From JBBWZH01 sp035544115 (GTDB lineage Bacteria > Actinomycetota > Actinomycetes > Mycobacteriales > CADCTP01), in assembly GCA_963714145.1 (NCBI GenBank), contig OY970235.1, forward strand, positions 8,432,001 to 8,496,000: a stretch of DNA of 64,000 nucleotides, given 5' to 3'. Shown one piece after another: positions 26,186 to 39,564 of this stretch (positions within the stretch are counted from its first letter, which is position 1; the number at the start of each line of letters is the position of its first letter). The notes below the pieces were generated by a model that was given only the letters and a program-made list of their open reading frames with translations, searched no databases and was not told the origin of the DNA. Both the position numbers and the translations under genes were made by a program.

Positions 26186-26806
26186 ATGCAGGCACGCGAA
26201 ATCATGACCCGTCCGGTGATCACGTTCCGGGCCAGGACCCCGGTGCGGGAGGCGGCGGCGGTGCTGACCGGCAAGCAGATCACCGCGGCGCCGGTCGTCG
26301 ACGAGACCGACGAGATCATCGGGATCGTCAGCGAGGGCGACCTGATCGCCGACCGTTTCGAGCACGACCCGCGCTCGCACGCCCGCCGGGACATCGCACC
26401 GGAGCACGATGCGCCGGCCACCGTGGGGGAGGTGATGACCGACACCGTGATCGCCATGTCGGCGACCGCGGACGCCGCCGACCTCGCCGAGACCATGCTG
26501 CTGCACGACGTGCGCAGCATCCCGATCGTGGAAGGCTCGACCGTGCTGGGCATCGTCAGCCGGCGCGACCTGTTGCGGACGCTGGTCCGCGACGACGACA
26601 TCATCCGCGCCGAGGTCGCCCACCGCATCGAGGCCTACACCGGCGGCCGGGCGCGGTGGGAGGTCCAGGTGGACGAGGGCCGGGTGACCATCCACGGGCC
26701 GGTCGAGGACGAGCCCGAGGCGCAGGTCCTGCTCATCCTGGCCCGCACCGTCCCCGGCGTCGCCCACGCCGACCTACACACCCACCAGCCGGTCGGGCAA
26801 CGCTGA
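26186..26806 (+). CDS. CBS-domain protein with C-terminal BON domain
   Basis: The 206-residue protein has two CBS motifs (AREIMTRPVITFRARTPVRE and TVGEVMTDTVIAMSATADA, about residues 1-60 and 78-135), which form a Bateman module sensing adenine nucleotides. A BON-like domain follows (about 145-200: AHRIEAYTGGRARWEVQVDE-GRVTIHGPV). Similar proteins belong to hypoxia/dormancy regulons of actinobacteria. ATG 26186 has a GAGGAG site 7 nt upstream. The 47-bp element shared with the hydrogenase operon lies 124 bp upstream, so the two are probably co-regulated. It may sense the cell's energy state; its partner is unknown. Confidence 0.88.
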   Translation: MQAREIMTRPVITFRARTPVREAAAVLTGKQITAAPVVDETDEIIGIVSEGDLIADRFEHDPRSHARRDIAPEHDAPATVGEVMTDTVIAMSATADAADLAETMLLHDVRSIPIVEGSTVLGIVSRRDLLRTLVRDDDIIRAEVAHRIEAYTGGRARWEVQVDEGRVTIHGPVEDEPEAQVLLILARTVPGVAHADLHTHQPVGQR

Positions 26807-26856
26807 TCCCTACCGCGCGCGGGCGGGCCACCGAGCCGGAACGGAGCAGTGTCGCG

Positions 26857-27411
26857 ATGGGACAGCAGGTAGACGCCGGCTCGCTGGCGGTCAGGCGAGC
26901 CGGCGCGGTGCGCGGCCGGCTCGACCGCAGCGTCGCCGTGCTGCGGCAGCTGGTGGCGGACGGCCGGTTCGTCGCACCCGAGGACAGCGTCGGGATGGAG
27001 GTCGAGCTGAATCTGGTCGACCCGCTGGGGCGGCCGGGACTGATGAGCGAGGCGGTGCTGGCCCGCCTGGGCCGGTCGGACTTCCAGCAGGAGCTGGCGC
27101 AGTTCAACATCGAGGTCAACCTGCCGCCGCGACCGCTGCGCGGCCGGGTTTTCACCGGGTACGAGCGGCAGCTCGACGCCATCGTCGGGCCCGGCGCGGG
27201 CTCGGAGGTGCTCGGTGGGCGGCTGGTCGCGGTGGGCATGTTGCCGACGCTCAGCGCAGATCAGCTGACCGGGGCGGTGGTCTGTCCGCGACGGGACGTC
27301 CGTCCCGCTACCGCCGCGCCGTCGCCTCCGCTGACAGGCATGCACCCGGTCGGAGGCGACGGTTCCGGCCTGGCCGGGGTCCCGCCCGTGGCCGGGAGGC
27401 AGCGGCCGTGA
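26857..27411 (+). pseudogene. Truncated glutamate-cysteine ligase family (GCS2-like) gene
   Basis: The first 150 residues match the start of the GCS2-like family: GMEVELNLVD near 48-57, FQQELAQFNIEVNLPPRPL, and VAVGMLPTLSADQLT. Members are about 500 residues, but here similarity ends near 27285 and the frame reads unrelated sequence to a stop at 27411. The ATP-grasp core and active site are missing, so it should be inactive. The break lies next to a perfect GGGAC-N4-GTCCC site (27293-27306). One reading is that a deletion joined the gene's 5' part to the promoter region of another lost gene. It follows the CBS gene by 50 bp. Confidence 0.7.
27293..27306. promoter_or_regulatory. DosR/DevR-like site at the truncation point
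   Basis: GGGAC-GTCC-GTCCC, a perfect match to the GGGAC-N4-GTCCC core known for DosR/DevR boxes. Assignment to such a regulator is inference. Confidence 0.5.
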
Positions 27412-27415
27412 GCTA

Positions 27416-27429
27416 GGGACTTACGGCCC
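27416..27429. promoter_or_regulatory. DosR/DevR-like site upstream of the alcohol dehydrogenase
   Basis: GGGAC-TTAC-GGCCC, one mismatch to the core, 104 bp before the adh start. Confidence 0.5.
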
Positions 27430-27532
27430 GGCGGATCCGGACCGTGCGCCCTGCCGCGGGCCGGGCCGGCGGACAAACATCGGCGGTGGGCCGGCGGTAG
27501 GCGCCGGAACGAGACGTGGAGAGGTGTCGGTC

Positions 27533-28543
27533 ATGCGCGCAGCCGTCGTTCCCGCCCTGGGTGCTCCGCTGGAAATCCGCGATCTGCCGGTGCCCGAGCC
27601 GGGGCCGGGTCAGGTGCTGGTGCGGATCGAAGCCAGCGGCATCTGCCATACCGACGTGCACGCGGCCCGCGGCGACTGGCCGGTGACGCCGACGCCACCG
27701 TTCGTGCCCGGCCACGAGGGCGTCGGCCGGGTGGCCGGTCTGGGCGCCGGCGTGACCGGCCTGTCCGAGGGGGACCGGGTCGCGCTGCCGTGGCTGGGCA
27801 GCGCCTGTGGCCGGTGCCGGTACTGCGTGTCGGGCTGGGAGACGCTCTGCCCCGGGCAGCAGAACACCGGCTACTCCATCGACGGCGGCTACGCCGAGTT
27901 CGCGGTCGCTGACGCCCGCTTCGCGGTGCCGGTACCGGACGGCGTCGACCCGGTCGACGCCGCGCCGCTGACCTGCGCGGGCGTGACCACCTACAAGGCG
28001 GTGAAGGTCTCCGGCGCGCGGTCGGCGGACCTGGTCAGCGTCGTCGGCGTCGGTGGGCTCGGCCACCTCGCCGTGCAGTACGCGGCCATCGCGGGCGCCA
28101 CCGTGGTCGCCGTCGACGTCGGCCAGGAGAAGCTCGACCTGGCCAAGCAGCTCGGCGCCGCCTACACCGTCAACGCCGCCCAGGAAGACCCGGCCGAGGC
28201 GATCAGGAAGCTCGGCGGCGCGGACGTCGCGATCGCGCTGGCCGTGCAGCCGGAGGCGATCCGGGCCGCGTTCGCGTCGCTGCGCCGCGGCGGCCGGCTC
28301 GTGCTCGTGTCGCTGCCCAAGGACGGCACGCTCACCGTTCCCATCTTCGACACCGTCCTCAACGGACTCAGCGTGATCGGCTCGATCGTCGGCACCCGCC
28401 AGGACCTCGCCGACGTGTTCGCCCTGCACGCCGCCGGCCGCACCCGCGTGATCACCCAGACCGTCGAACTCGACCAGGTCAACACCGCCTTCACCGACCT
28501 GCTCGCCGGCAAGGTCCCGGCCCGCCTGGTCTTCCGGTTCTGA
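27533..28543 (+). CDS. adhP: Zinc-dependent alcohol dehydrogenase, AdhP-like
   Basis: A 336-residue medium-chain dehydrogenase that interconverts ethanol or other primary alcohols and aldehydes with NAD. It shows catalytic zinc ligands (SGICHTDVHA and GHEGVGRV), a four-cysteine structural zinc lobe (CGRCRYCVSGWETLC), and the NAD site VGVGGLGHLAVQYA near 170-183. The end VPARLVFRF is typical. ATG 27533 was chosen because the family starts MRAAVVPALG; the frame extends three codons further. It has an AGAGG site and a DosR-like box 104 bp upstream, and a strong terminator follows. It would re-oxidise NADH during fermentation, in line with the hydrogenase nearby. Confidence 0.92.
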   Translation: MRAAVVPALGAPLEIRDLPVPEPGPGQVLVRIEASGICHTDVHAARGDWPVTPTPPFVPGHEGVGRVAGLGAGVTGLSEGDRVALPWLGSACGRCRYCVSGWETLCPGQQNTGYSIDGGYAEFAVADARFAVPVPDGVDPVDAAPLTCAGVTTYKAVKVSGARSADLVSVVGVGGLGHLAVQYAAIAGATVVAVDVGQEKLDLAKQLGAAYTVNAAQEDPAEAIRKLGGADVAIALAVQPEAIRAAFASLRRGGRLVLVSLPKDGTLTVPIFDTVLNGLSVIGSIVGTRQDLADVFALHAAGRTRVITQTVELDQVNTAFTDLLAGKVPARLVFRF

Positions 28544-28592
28544 CCGGCACCGCACATCGCCGGTTCTGGAGGGGGACCGCCGCAGGCGTCCC

Positions 28593-28623
28593 GCGGCCGG
28601 CAGGCCAACGGCCTGCCGGCCGC
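28593..28623. terminator. Terminator after adhP
   Basis: A perfect 14-bp stem (GCGGCCGGCAGGCC with its complement at 28610-28623) closes a 3-nt loop 50 bp after the adh stop. Confidence 0.8.
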
Positions 28624-28747
28624 CTCATGCCCTGCCGGCAGCCTCATGCCGGCTGCTTGTTGCCCGACGGCCTGCTGGCCGCTTCATGGTCACGGCGACA
28701 GGGATTCCACTGTGGACGGTGCGGTCCGGGGCTGGACGGGGGCGGAC

Positions 28748-28850
28748 TCAGTGGATCACGGCCACGGCGTACCGGCCGTGCCGCAGGACGTGCTGGCTGA
28801 CCGACCCAGCAGCAGGCCGGCGAACCGGCCTTGCCCGCCCGGAGGAGCCC
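28748..28850 (-). pseudogene. 3' remnant of a universal stress protein gene
   Basis: The minus strand carries GRFAGLLLG then, one frame over, SVSQHVLRHGRYAVAVIH and a stop. This is the ATP-binding end of a UspA domain with a 1-nt deletion. The N-terminal part is absent. Compare the intact tandem Usp at 46394 and the deletion form at 47589. Confidence 0.6.
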
Positions 28851-28977
28851 GACCACCGGCTTCGACCCAGGTCACGAATCGTTCGGCCCGACCGCGATTC
28901 GCCTGGCACGCGGCGCCGTCCACCGGGGACCGGAACTGACCCCCGGCGGCGGGGGCGGAGGTCCCCGTCCTAGGGTC

Positions 28978-29024
28978 GTTCGGACTCTGGCCGGCGAGGG
29001 TGCATCGGGACAGCCTCGGGTGTG
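28978..29024 (+). promoter_or_regulatory. Shared upstream element of the hydrogenase operon (copy B)
   Basis: A 47-bp block GTTCGGACTCTGGCCGGCG ... CGGGACAGCCTCGGGTGTG, 37/47 identical to 26016-26062. It ends 106 bp before hydB. A GGGAC-CTCC-GCCCC site (minus strand, 28952-28965) lies just upstream. Confidence 0.7.
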
Positions 29025-29130
29025 AACAAATTCGGTCGTCCGGTACCGGAGGTATCGACGGTGGCCCTGGCGTAGACAGGCCCGGCGGGCACGGTTGACG
29101 TCGGGATCGGTGGGCGAGGGGAGGCTTGTG

Positions 29131-30367
29131 ATGTCGGCTGCTGTGGCTGATCCGAGCGCCGTGCTGGACCGGGCCGGGCTCGGCGCGCTGTTCGACCGGC
29201 TCCGCGCGGACGGGTACGAACTGATCGGGCCGACCGTGCGGGACGGAGTGATCGCGTTCGGCCCGATCGAGGGCGTGTCCGACCTGCCCGCCGGTTGGGG
29301 GGACGAGCAGTCGCCGGGCCGGTACCGGTTGGTGCACCGGGACGACGAGGAGCTGTTCGGCTACGCGGTGGGCCCGCAGTCGCCGAAGACGGAGCTGTTC
29401 CCGGCCAGCCGCCGGCTGTGGTCGGCGGATCGGGATTCCACCGGCGAGGTGCGGTACGCGGCCGAGCCGGTCGCGGCGCAGCGGCTGGCACTGATCGGGG
29501 TGCGCGGCTGCGAGACTGGCGGCGATCGCGGTGCAGGACCGGGTGCTGCTGCGCGGCCACACCCAGGATGCGACGTACCAGGCTCGACGGGCGGACGTGT
29601 TCCTGGTCGGGGTGAACTGCGCCCGGCCGGCCGGTACGTGCTTCTGTGTGTCGATGGGCACCGGACCGGCCGCCGGCCCGGGCTACGACCTGGCGCTGAC
29701 CGAGCTGCTCGACGGCGGGCGGCACGAGTTCGCGGTAGCGGCTGGCACCGACCGCGGTGAGGCCCTGCTGGCGCGGCTGCCGCAGCGGCCGGCGACGGAT
29801 CCGGACCGGTCGGCGGTCGCCGAGGTGGTGCGGACCGCGGTGGGCCGGATGGGTCGTGAGCTGGACCCGGCCGGGCTGCCGGACCTGCTGGCCGCGAACC
29901 TGGACCATCCGCGCTGGGACGACGTCGCGAGCCGCTGCCTGACCTGCGCGAACTGCACGATGGCCTGCCCCACCTGCTTCTGCAGCACGGTCGAGGACGT
30001 CACCGACCTGACCGGCGACCACGCGGAACGCTGGCAGCACTGGGACTCCTGCTTCACCCTGGACTTCTCCCACCTGCATGGCGGCGGGCCGGTGCGGTCA
30101 TCGACCCCGTCCCGGTACCGGCAGTGGATGACCCACAAGCTGGGCACCTGGGTCAGCCAGTTCGGTACGTCCGGGTGTGTCGGGTGTGGACGGTGCATCG
30201 CCTGGTGCCCGGTCGGGATCGACATCACCGAGGAGGCGGCGGCCATCCGGGCAACCGCGGCCCCGCCCGGCGAGCCCGCCAGCAGGCTCGCCGACATGCT
30301 CGGGGAAGTGCTGGGGGGCGACGTGGTGGATGGCACCGGCAATTGCCAGGGTGGTGGGTCGCGATGA
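29131..30367 (+). pseudogene. hydB: Group 3b [NiFe] hydrogenase beta subunit (iron-sulfur), frameshifted
   Basis: HydB carries [4Fe-4S] clusters that pass electrons between the hydrogenase dimer and the flavin subunit. The frame starts at ATG 29131 (GGGGAGG site) and is intact to residue 128 (GVRGCE). One extra A at 29515 then shifts it. Removing it restores LAAIAVQDRVLLRGHTQDA and an ORF to 30367, giving 411 residues. Later motifs are CLTCANCTMACPTCFC near 265-280 and CVGCGRCIAWCPVG near 349-362, two cluster sites. The insertion splits GAGCTG. If real, it would cut the subunit and block NAD(P) coupling. Equally plausible is a sequence error, because the rest of the operon is perfect. The next gene overlaps by 4 nt. 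Confidence 0.82.
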
Positions 30368-30831
30368 CCGTCTCGCCCGCCGCCGAGCTGGCCGCGCACC
30401 CGTTCTTCGTCGACCTGGCCGACGAGGTGGTGGCCGCGGTGGCGCCACTGGTCAGCCGGCTGGACGCGGACCCGGGCCAGGTGCTGGGCCGCGAGGGCGA
30501 GCCGGCCGGCGTGTTCTACGCGCTCACCGCCGGCCGGGTCGCGCTCGAGGTGCACGCCGCCGACCGCCCGCCGGCGCTGCTGGAGACGCTGCAGGCGGGG
30601 GACGTGGTCGGGTGGTCCTGGCTGGTGCCGCCGTACCGGTGGCACTTCGACGCGGTCGCGGTCGGCCCGGTCAGCGCGATCCGCGTCGACGGTGCCCGGC
30701 TGCGGGCCGAGATGGACGCCGACCCCGTCCTCGGTTACGCGCTGGCCGCCCGCTTCATCCCGGTGATCGTCGACCGGCTGCAGGCCACCCGGCTGCGGCT
30801 GCTCGACCTCTACGGCCATGACCACCGCTGA
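30364..30831 (+). CDS. Cyclic-nucleotide-binding-fold protein without DNA-binding domain
   Basis: The 155-residue protein is a single CRP-like beta-roll (REGEPAGVFYALTAGRVALE, then ETLQAGDVVGWSWLVPPYRW) followed by a C-helix. The helix-turn-helix found in CRP/FNR regulators is absent; the protein ends soon after the helix. It therefore cannot act as a classical DNA-binding regulator and may instead sense a small molecule or bind the hydrogenase. It overlaps hydB by 4 nt and hydG by 14 nt, so it is translated as part of the operon. The family can bind cAMP or other effectors, but I cannot tell which from this sequence. Confidence 0.8.
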   Translation: MTVSPAAELAAHPFFVDLADEVVAAVAPLVSRLDADPGQVLGREGEPAGVFYALTAGRVALEVHAADRPPALLETLQAGDVVGWSWLVPPYRWHFDAVAVGPVSAIRVDGARLRAEMDADPVLGYALAARFIPVIVDRLQATRLRLLDLYGHDHR

Positions 30832-31684
30832 CCCGGCCACGGCGGTGGCCGCGGCGGGGACGGCGGAGGACCTGGTGCCGCGGCCGTGGCGGGTCCTGGC
30901 CGTCACGCCGGAACTGGTCGACACGGTCACTGTCGACCTCGCCCCCGTGCGCGGTCCGGCGCCGCCGTACCTGCCGGGGCAGGTGAACATGCTGTCGCTG
31001 TTCGGGCTCGGCGAGGTGCCGATCTCGGTCAGCGGTGACCCGGCGGTGCCCGGCGTGCGCCGGCACACGATCCGGGCGGCGGGCGCGGTCAGCACCGGGT
31101 TGGCCCGGGTCCGTCCCGGCGACACGGTCGGGGTCCGCGGGCCTTTCGGCACCGGCTGGGACGTCGCCGCGGCCACCGGAAGGGACGTGGTCGTGGTGGC
31201 CGGGGGCCTCGGCCTCGCCCCGCTGCGGCCGGCGATCTACGCCGTGCTCGCCCGCCGCGCCGAGTTCGACCGGATGGTGCTGCTGTACGGCAGCCGCACC
31301 CCGGCCGACCTGCTCTACCCCGACGAGCTGCACGCCTGGCGGGCCCGGTTCGACCTGGAGGTCAAGGTCACTGTGGATCGGGCCAGCGCCGGCTGGGCGG
31401 GGGAGGTGGGTGTCGTCCCGGGCCTGGTCCGGCGGCTCGGCGTCGACCCGGGCAACGCGGTCGCCTACCTCTGCGGGCCGGAGGTGATGATGCGGTTCGC
31501 CGCCGACGCGCTGACCGACCTCGGCCTGCCCGCCGGCCGGATCCAGGTGTCGCTGGAACGGAACATGAAGTGCATGGTCGGCCTCTGCGGGCACTGCGTG
31601 CTCGGGCCGTACTACATCTGCACCGACGGCCCGGTGCTGCCCTGGTCGGCGGTCGGCGACCTGATGCGGGTTCGGGAGCTGTGA
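30818..31684 (+). CDS. hydG: Group 3b [NiFe] hydrogenase gamma subunit, FAD/NAD(P)-binding
   Basis: The 288-residue subunit is a ferredoxin-NADP reductase-like flavoprotein with a C-terminal [2Fe-2S] site. It has PYLPGQVNMLSLFGLGEVPIS (FAD side), VVVVAGGLGLAPLRPAIY near 126-143 (NAD(P) binding), AYLCGPEVMMRF, and a cysteine cluster KCMVGLCGHCVLGPYYIC near 250-267. It exchanges electrons between NAD(P)H and the iron-sulfur chain of HydB. It starts at ATG 30818 within the previous gene and is followed 1 nt later by hydD. Intact, cytosolic, normal length for the family. Confidence 0.9.
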   Translation: MTTADPATAVAAAGTAEDLVPRPWRVLAVTPELVDTVTVDLAPVRGPAPPYLPGQVNMLSLFGLGEVPISVSGDPAVPGVRRHTIRAAGAVSTGLARVRPGDTVGVRGPFGTGWDVAAATGRDVVVVAGGLGLAPLRPAIYAVLARRAEFDRMVLLYGSRTPADLLYPDELHAWRARFDLEVKVTVDRASAGWAGEVGVVPGLVRRLGVDPGNAVAYLCGPEVMMRFAADALTDLGLPAGRIQVSLERNMKCMVGLCGHCVLGPYYICTDGPVLPWSAVGDLMRVREL

Positions 31685-31685
31685 C

Positions 31686-32454
31686 ATGAGCGGATCAGGC
31701 CGGCCCACCCTGGCGGTGTGGAAGTTCGCGTCCTGTGACGGCTGCCAGCTGTCCCTGCTCGACTGCGAGGACGAGTTGCTCGCGGTCACCGAGCGGGTCG
31801 AGATCGCCTATTTCCTGGAGGCGTCCAGCGCGACCGTGGACGGGCCGTACGACCTGTCGCTTGTGGAGGGTTCGATCACCACGGCCGACGACGCCGAGCG
31901 GATCCGCGAGGTGCGGCGGATGTCCCGGCGGCTGGTCACGATCGGGGCCTGCGCGACCGCCGGCGGCATCCAGGCGCTGCGCAATTTCGCCGACGTCGCC
32001 GAGTTCCGCGCCGCCGTCTACGCGCACCCGGAGTACATCAGCACGCTGCAGCACTCCACTGCGATCGCCGACCACGTCCCGGTCGACCTGGAGCTGCGCG
32101 GCTGCCCGATCGATCGGCGGCAGCTGCTCGAGGTGATCAGCGCGTTCCTGGCCGGCCGACCGCCGCGGATCTCGGCCGCGAGCGTCTGCACCGAGTGCAA
32201 GCGGCGTGGCAACCCGTGCGTGATGGTCGCCCACGGCACGCCGTGCCTGGGGCCGGTCACGCACGCCGGCTGCGGCGCGCTGTGCCCGACCTTCAACCGC
32301 GGCTGCTACGGCTGTTTCGGTCCGATGGAGACCCCGAACACCGCGTCGCTGTCGCGGCAATGGTTGGCGCTCGGCGCGTCCGAGGCCGACCTGCTGCGGG
32401 TGCTGCGCACATACAACGCCACGTCTGAGCCGTTCCGCCGGGAGAGTGAGCTAC

Positions 32455-32477
<23 letters not shown>
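31686..32477 (+). CDS. hydD: Group 3b [NiFe] hydrogenase small (delta) subunit
   Basis: The 263-residue small subunit carries the proximal and distal iron-sulfur clusters. The first pair of proximal-cluster ligands is in ASCDGCQLSLLDCE near 16-29, GACATAGGIQ gives the third, and ELRGCPIDRRQL the fourth. Further cysteines CTECKRRGNPC and CGALCPTFNRGCYGC fit additional [4Fe-4S] sites. There is no twin-arginine signal, which places the enzyme in the cytosol as expected for group 3. The start ATG 31686 follows hydG by 1 nt, and the 3' end overlaps hydA by 23 nt. Intact. Confidence 0.92.
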
Positions 32478-33776
<1,299 letters not shown>

Positions 33777-33780
<4 letters not shown>

Positions 33781-34214
33781 GCGCCACGCTCGTCGTCGGC
33801 GTCGGCACCGAACGCGGCGACGACGCCGCCGGCCTGCTCGTCGTGCGCCGGCTGCGGGCGGCCGGTGCCGGTGCCGCGACCGCCGAGCTGGCTGGCGACC
33901 TGACCGCGCTGCTGGAACTGTGGCGGCCCGACGACCGGGTGGCCCTGGTCGACGCGGTGCGCACCGGGGCCGCGCCCGGCACCGTGCACATCCTCGACGT
34001 CACCACGCGGCCGCTGCCCGCCTCGATCGCGACCGCGTCCACCCACGCGATCAGCCTGGGCGACGCGGTCGAGCTGGCCCGGGTACTCGACCGGCTGCCG
34101 GCGCGCATCGTCGTCTACGGCATCGAGGGCACCTGCTGGACGGACGGCAGACCGCCGACCGGCGCGGTGGCCGCGGCGGTGGACCGCGTCGTCGCCGAGC
34201 TGCGGCCGGGGTAG
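33777..34214 (+). CDS. Hydrogenase maturation protease
   Basis: A 145-residue endopeptidase of the HyaD/HycI family that trims the C-terminus of the large subunit after nickel insertion. The N-terminal VGVGTERGDDAAGLLVVRRL holds the conserved Asp (GDDAAG) that senses nickel, and DAVRTGAAPGTVHIL holds the second. The GTG start at 33777 overlaps the hydA stop (GTGA), typical of coupling. Partners in the maturation route are the hypF-C-D-E genes at 40684-45686; hypA and hypB are not in the window. Confidence 0.88.
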
Positions 34215-34240
34215 GGGAGAGCCGGTGGTCCGCCCGCGAC

Positions 34241-34254
34241 GGGACCATCGACCC
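34241..34254. promoter_or_regulatory. DosR/DevR-like site upstream of the GltD-like/nifJ operon
   Basis: GGGAC-CATC-GACCC, one mismatch to the GGGAC-N4-GTCCC core; its context CCGCGACGGGAC is shared with the site at 27293. It lies 86 bp before the next start codon. Confidence 0.45.
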
Positions 34255-34339
34255 GCGCCCGCCGGGTCTGCCAGGGCTAGCGTCGGGTCATGGGATCAGG
34301 ACTCGGTGGCCGCAGCTGGCCGAAGCCCGGAGTTGCGGG

Positions 34340-35982
34340 ATGACCGCGCCGCGGCCCGACCTGGCGCCGTTGCCGGATCTGCCGCACGGGCGGTCGCGGT
34401 CCGGCCCGGTGCGGGACCGCCGGCCGGTGTACCTGGACCTGCTGCCGCCGTGCAACGCCGGCTGCCCGGCCGGGGAGAACATCCAGGCCTGGCTGGCGCA
34501 CGCGATGGACGGCCGGCACGAGCAGGCCTGGCGCGAGCTGGTGCGGGACAACCCGTTCCCGGCGATCCATGGCCGGGTCTGCTACCACCCGTGTGAGAGC
34601 GTCTGCAACCGGTCCACATTGGACACCGCGGTGTCGATCCACTCGGTCGAGCGGTTCCTCGGCGACCTCGCGCTGGAGCGCGGCTGGCTGTTCGATCCGC
34701 CGGCGGCGCCGACCGGCAAGCGGGTGCTGGTGGTGGGCGCCGGGCCGAGCGGGCTGTCCGCGGCCTACCACCTGGCCCGGGTCGGGCACGAGGTCGAGGT
34801 CCGCGACGCCGGCCCGGAGCCGGGCGGAATGATGCGGTTCGGCATCCCGGCCTACCGGCTGCCCCGGGACGTGCTGGACATCGAGGTGGCCCGGATCGCC
34901 GCGCTCGGGGTGCGTTTCACCCTCGGACACCGGGTCACGGATCTCGCCGCGGAGCAGCGGGCGGGCCGGTTCGACGCGGTGTTCGTCGCGGTCGGCGCCC
35001 ACCTGTCCAAGCGGGTGGACATCCCGGCCCGCGACGCCGGCCGGATCGTCGACGCGCTGTCGTTCCTGCGCGATGTGGCGGCCGGGGACCGGCCGGTGAT
35101 CGGCCGGCGGGTGGCGGTCTACGGCGGTGGGAACACCGCGATGGACGCCGCCCGGGTGGCCCGCCGGCTCGGCGCGGACGAAACGATGATCGTCTATCGG
35201 CGCACCCGGGCGCAGATGCCGGCGCACCAGGAGGAAGCGGCGGATGCCGAGCGGGAGGGCGTCCGGATCAACTGGCTGCGCACGATCACCGCGTTCGACG
35301 GGCCGGAGCTGACCGTCGAGGTGATGGAACTGGACGCCGACGGCCGTCCACATGCGACCGGACGGTTCGAGACGCTCGCCGCCGACACCGTGGTGCTCGC
35401 GGTCGGCCAGGACACCGACAGCGCGTTCCTGCGCGACCTGCCCGGGGTGGAGTTCACCCGGGACGGCACCGTGGTCGTGTCGGCATCGCTGATGACCGGG
35501 TGCCCGGGTGTCTTCGCCGGCGGCGACATGGTGCCCAGCGAGCGGACCGTCACGGTCGGGGTCGGGCATGGCAAGAAGGCAGCCAAGCATATCGACGCCT
35601 ACCTGCGCGGGCAGCCGGTGCTCGAGCCGCCGAAGCATGCGGTGGTGTCGTTCGATGACCTGCACCCGTGGTATTTCGGCGACACGCCGCGCCGGTCCCA
35701 GCCGGAGCTGCCGCCCGCCGACCGGGTAGACGGTTTCACCGAGGTGGTCGGCGGGCTGACCGCGACGCAGGCGACGTACGAGGCCCGCCGCTGTCTGTCC
35801 TGCGGCAACTGCTTCGAGTGCGACGGCTGCCTCGGCGCCTGCCCGGAGGACGCGGTCATCAAGCTCGGGCCGGGCCACCGGTACCGGTTCGACTACGACC
35901 GCTGCACCGGATGCGCGACCTGCTTCGACCAATGCCCGGTGCACGCAATCGAGATGGTGCCCGAACGGTCCGGAGGCCAGTG

Positions 35983-35983
<1 letters not shown>
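34340..35983 (+). CDS. GltD-like NAD(P)H:ferredoxin oxidoreductase with two [4Fe-4S] clusters
   Basis: The 547-residue flavoprotein resembles the glutamate synthase small subunit and NfnB. N-terminal cysteines PPCNAGCPAGENIQAWL and HPCESVC bind iron-sulfur centres; VVGAGPSGLSAAYHLARVG near 131-149 binds FAD; YGGGNTAMDAARVARRLG near 256-273 binds NADPH. A C-terminal ferredoxin domain adds CLSCGNCFECDGCLGACP and CTGCATCFDQCP. It probably moves electrons between NADPH and the ferredoxin reduced by the NifJ encoded next. The genes are translationally coupled: the stop is at 35983, where the next ATG begins. Intact, cytosolic. Confidence 0.85.
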
Positions 35984-39563
<3,580 letters not shown>

Positions 39564-39564
<1 letters not shown>

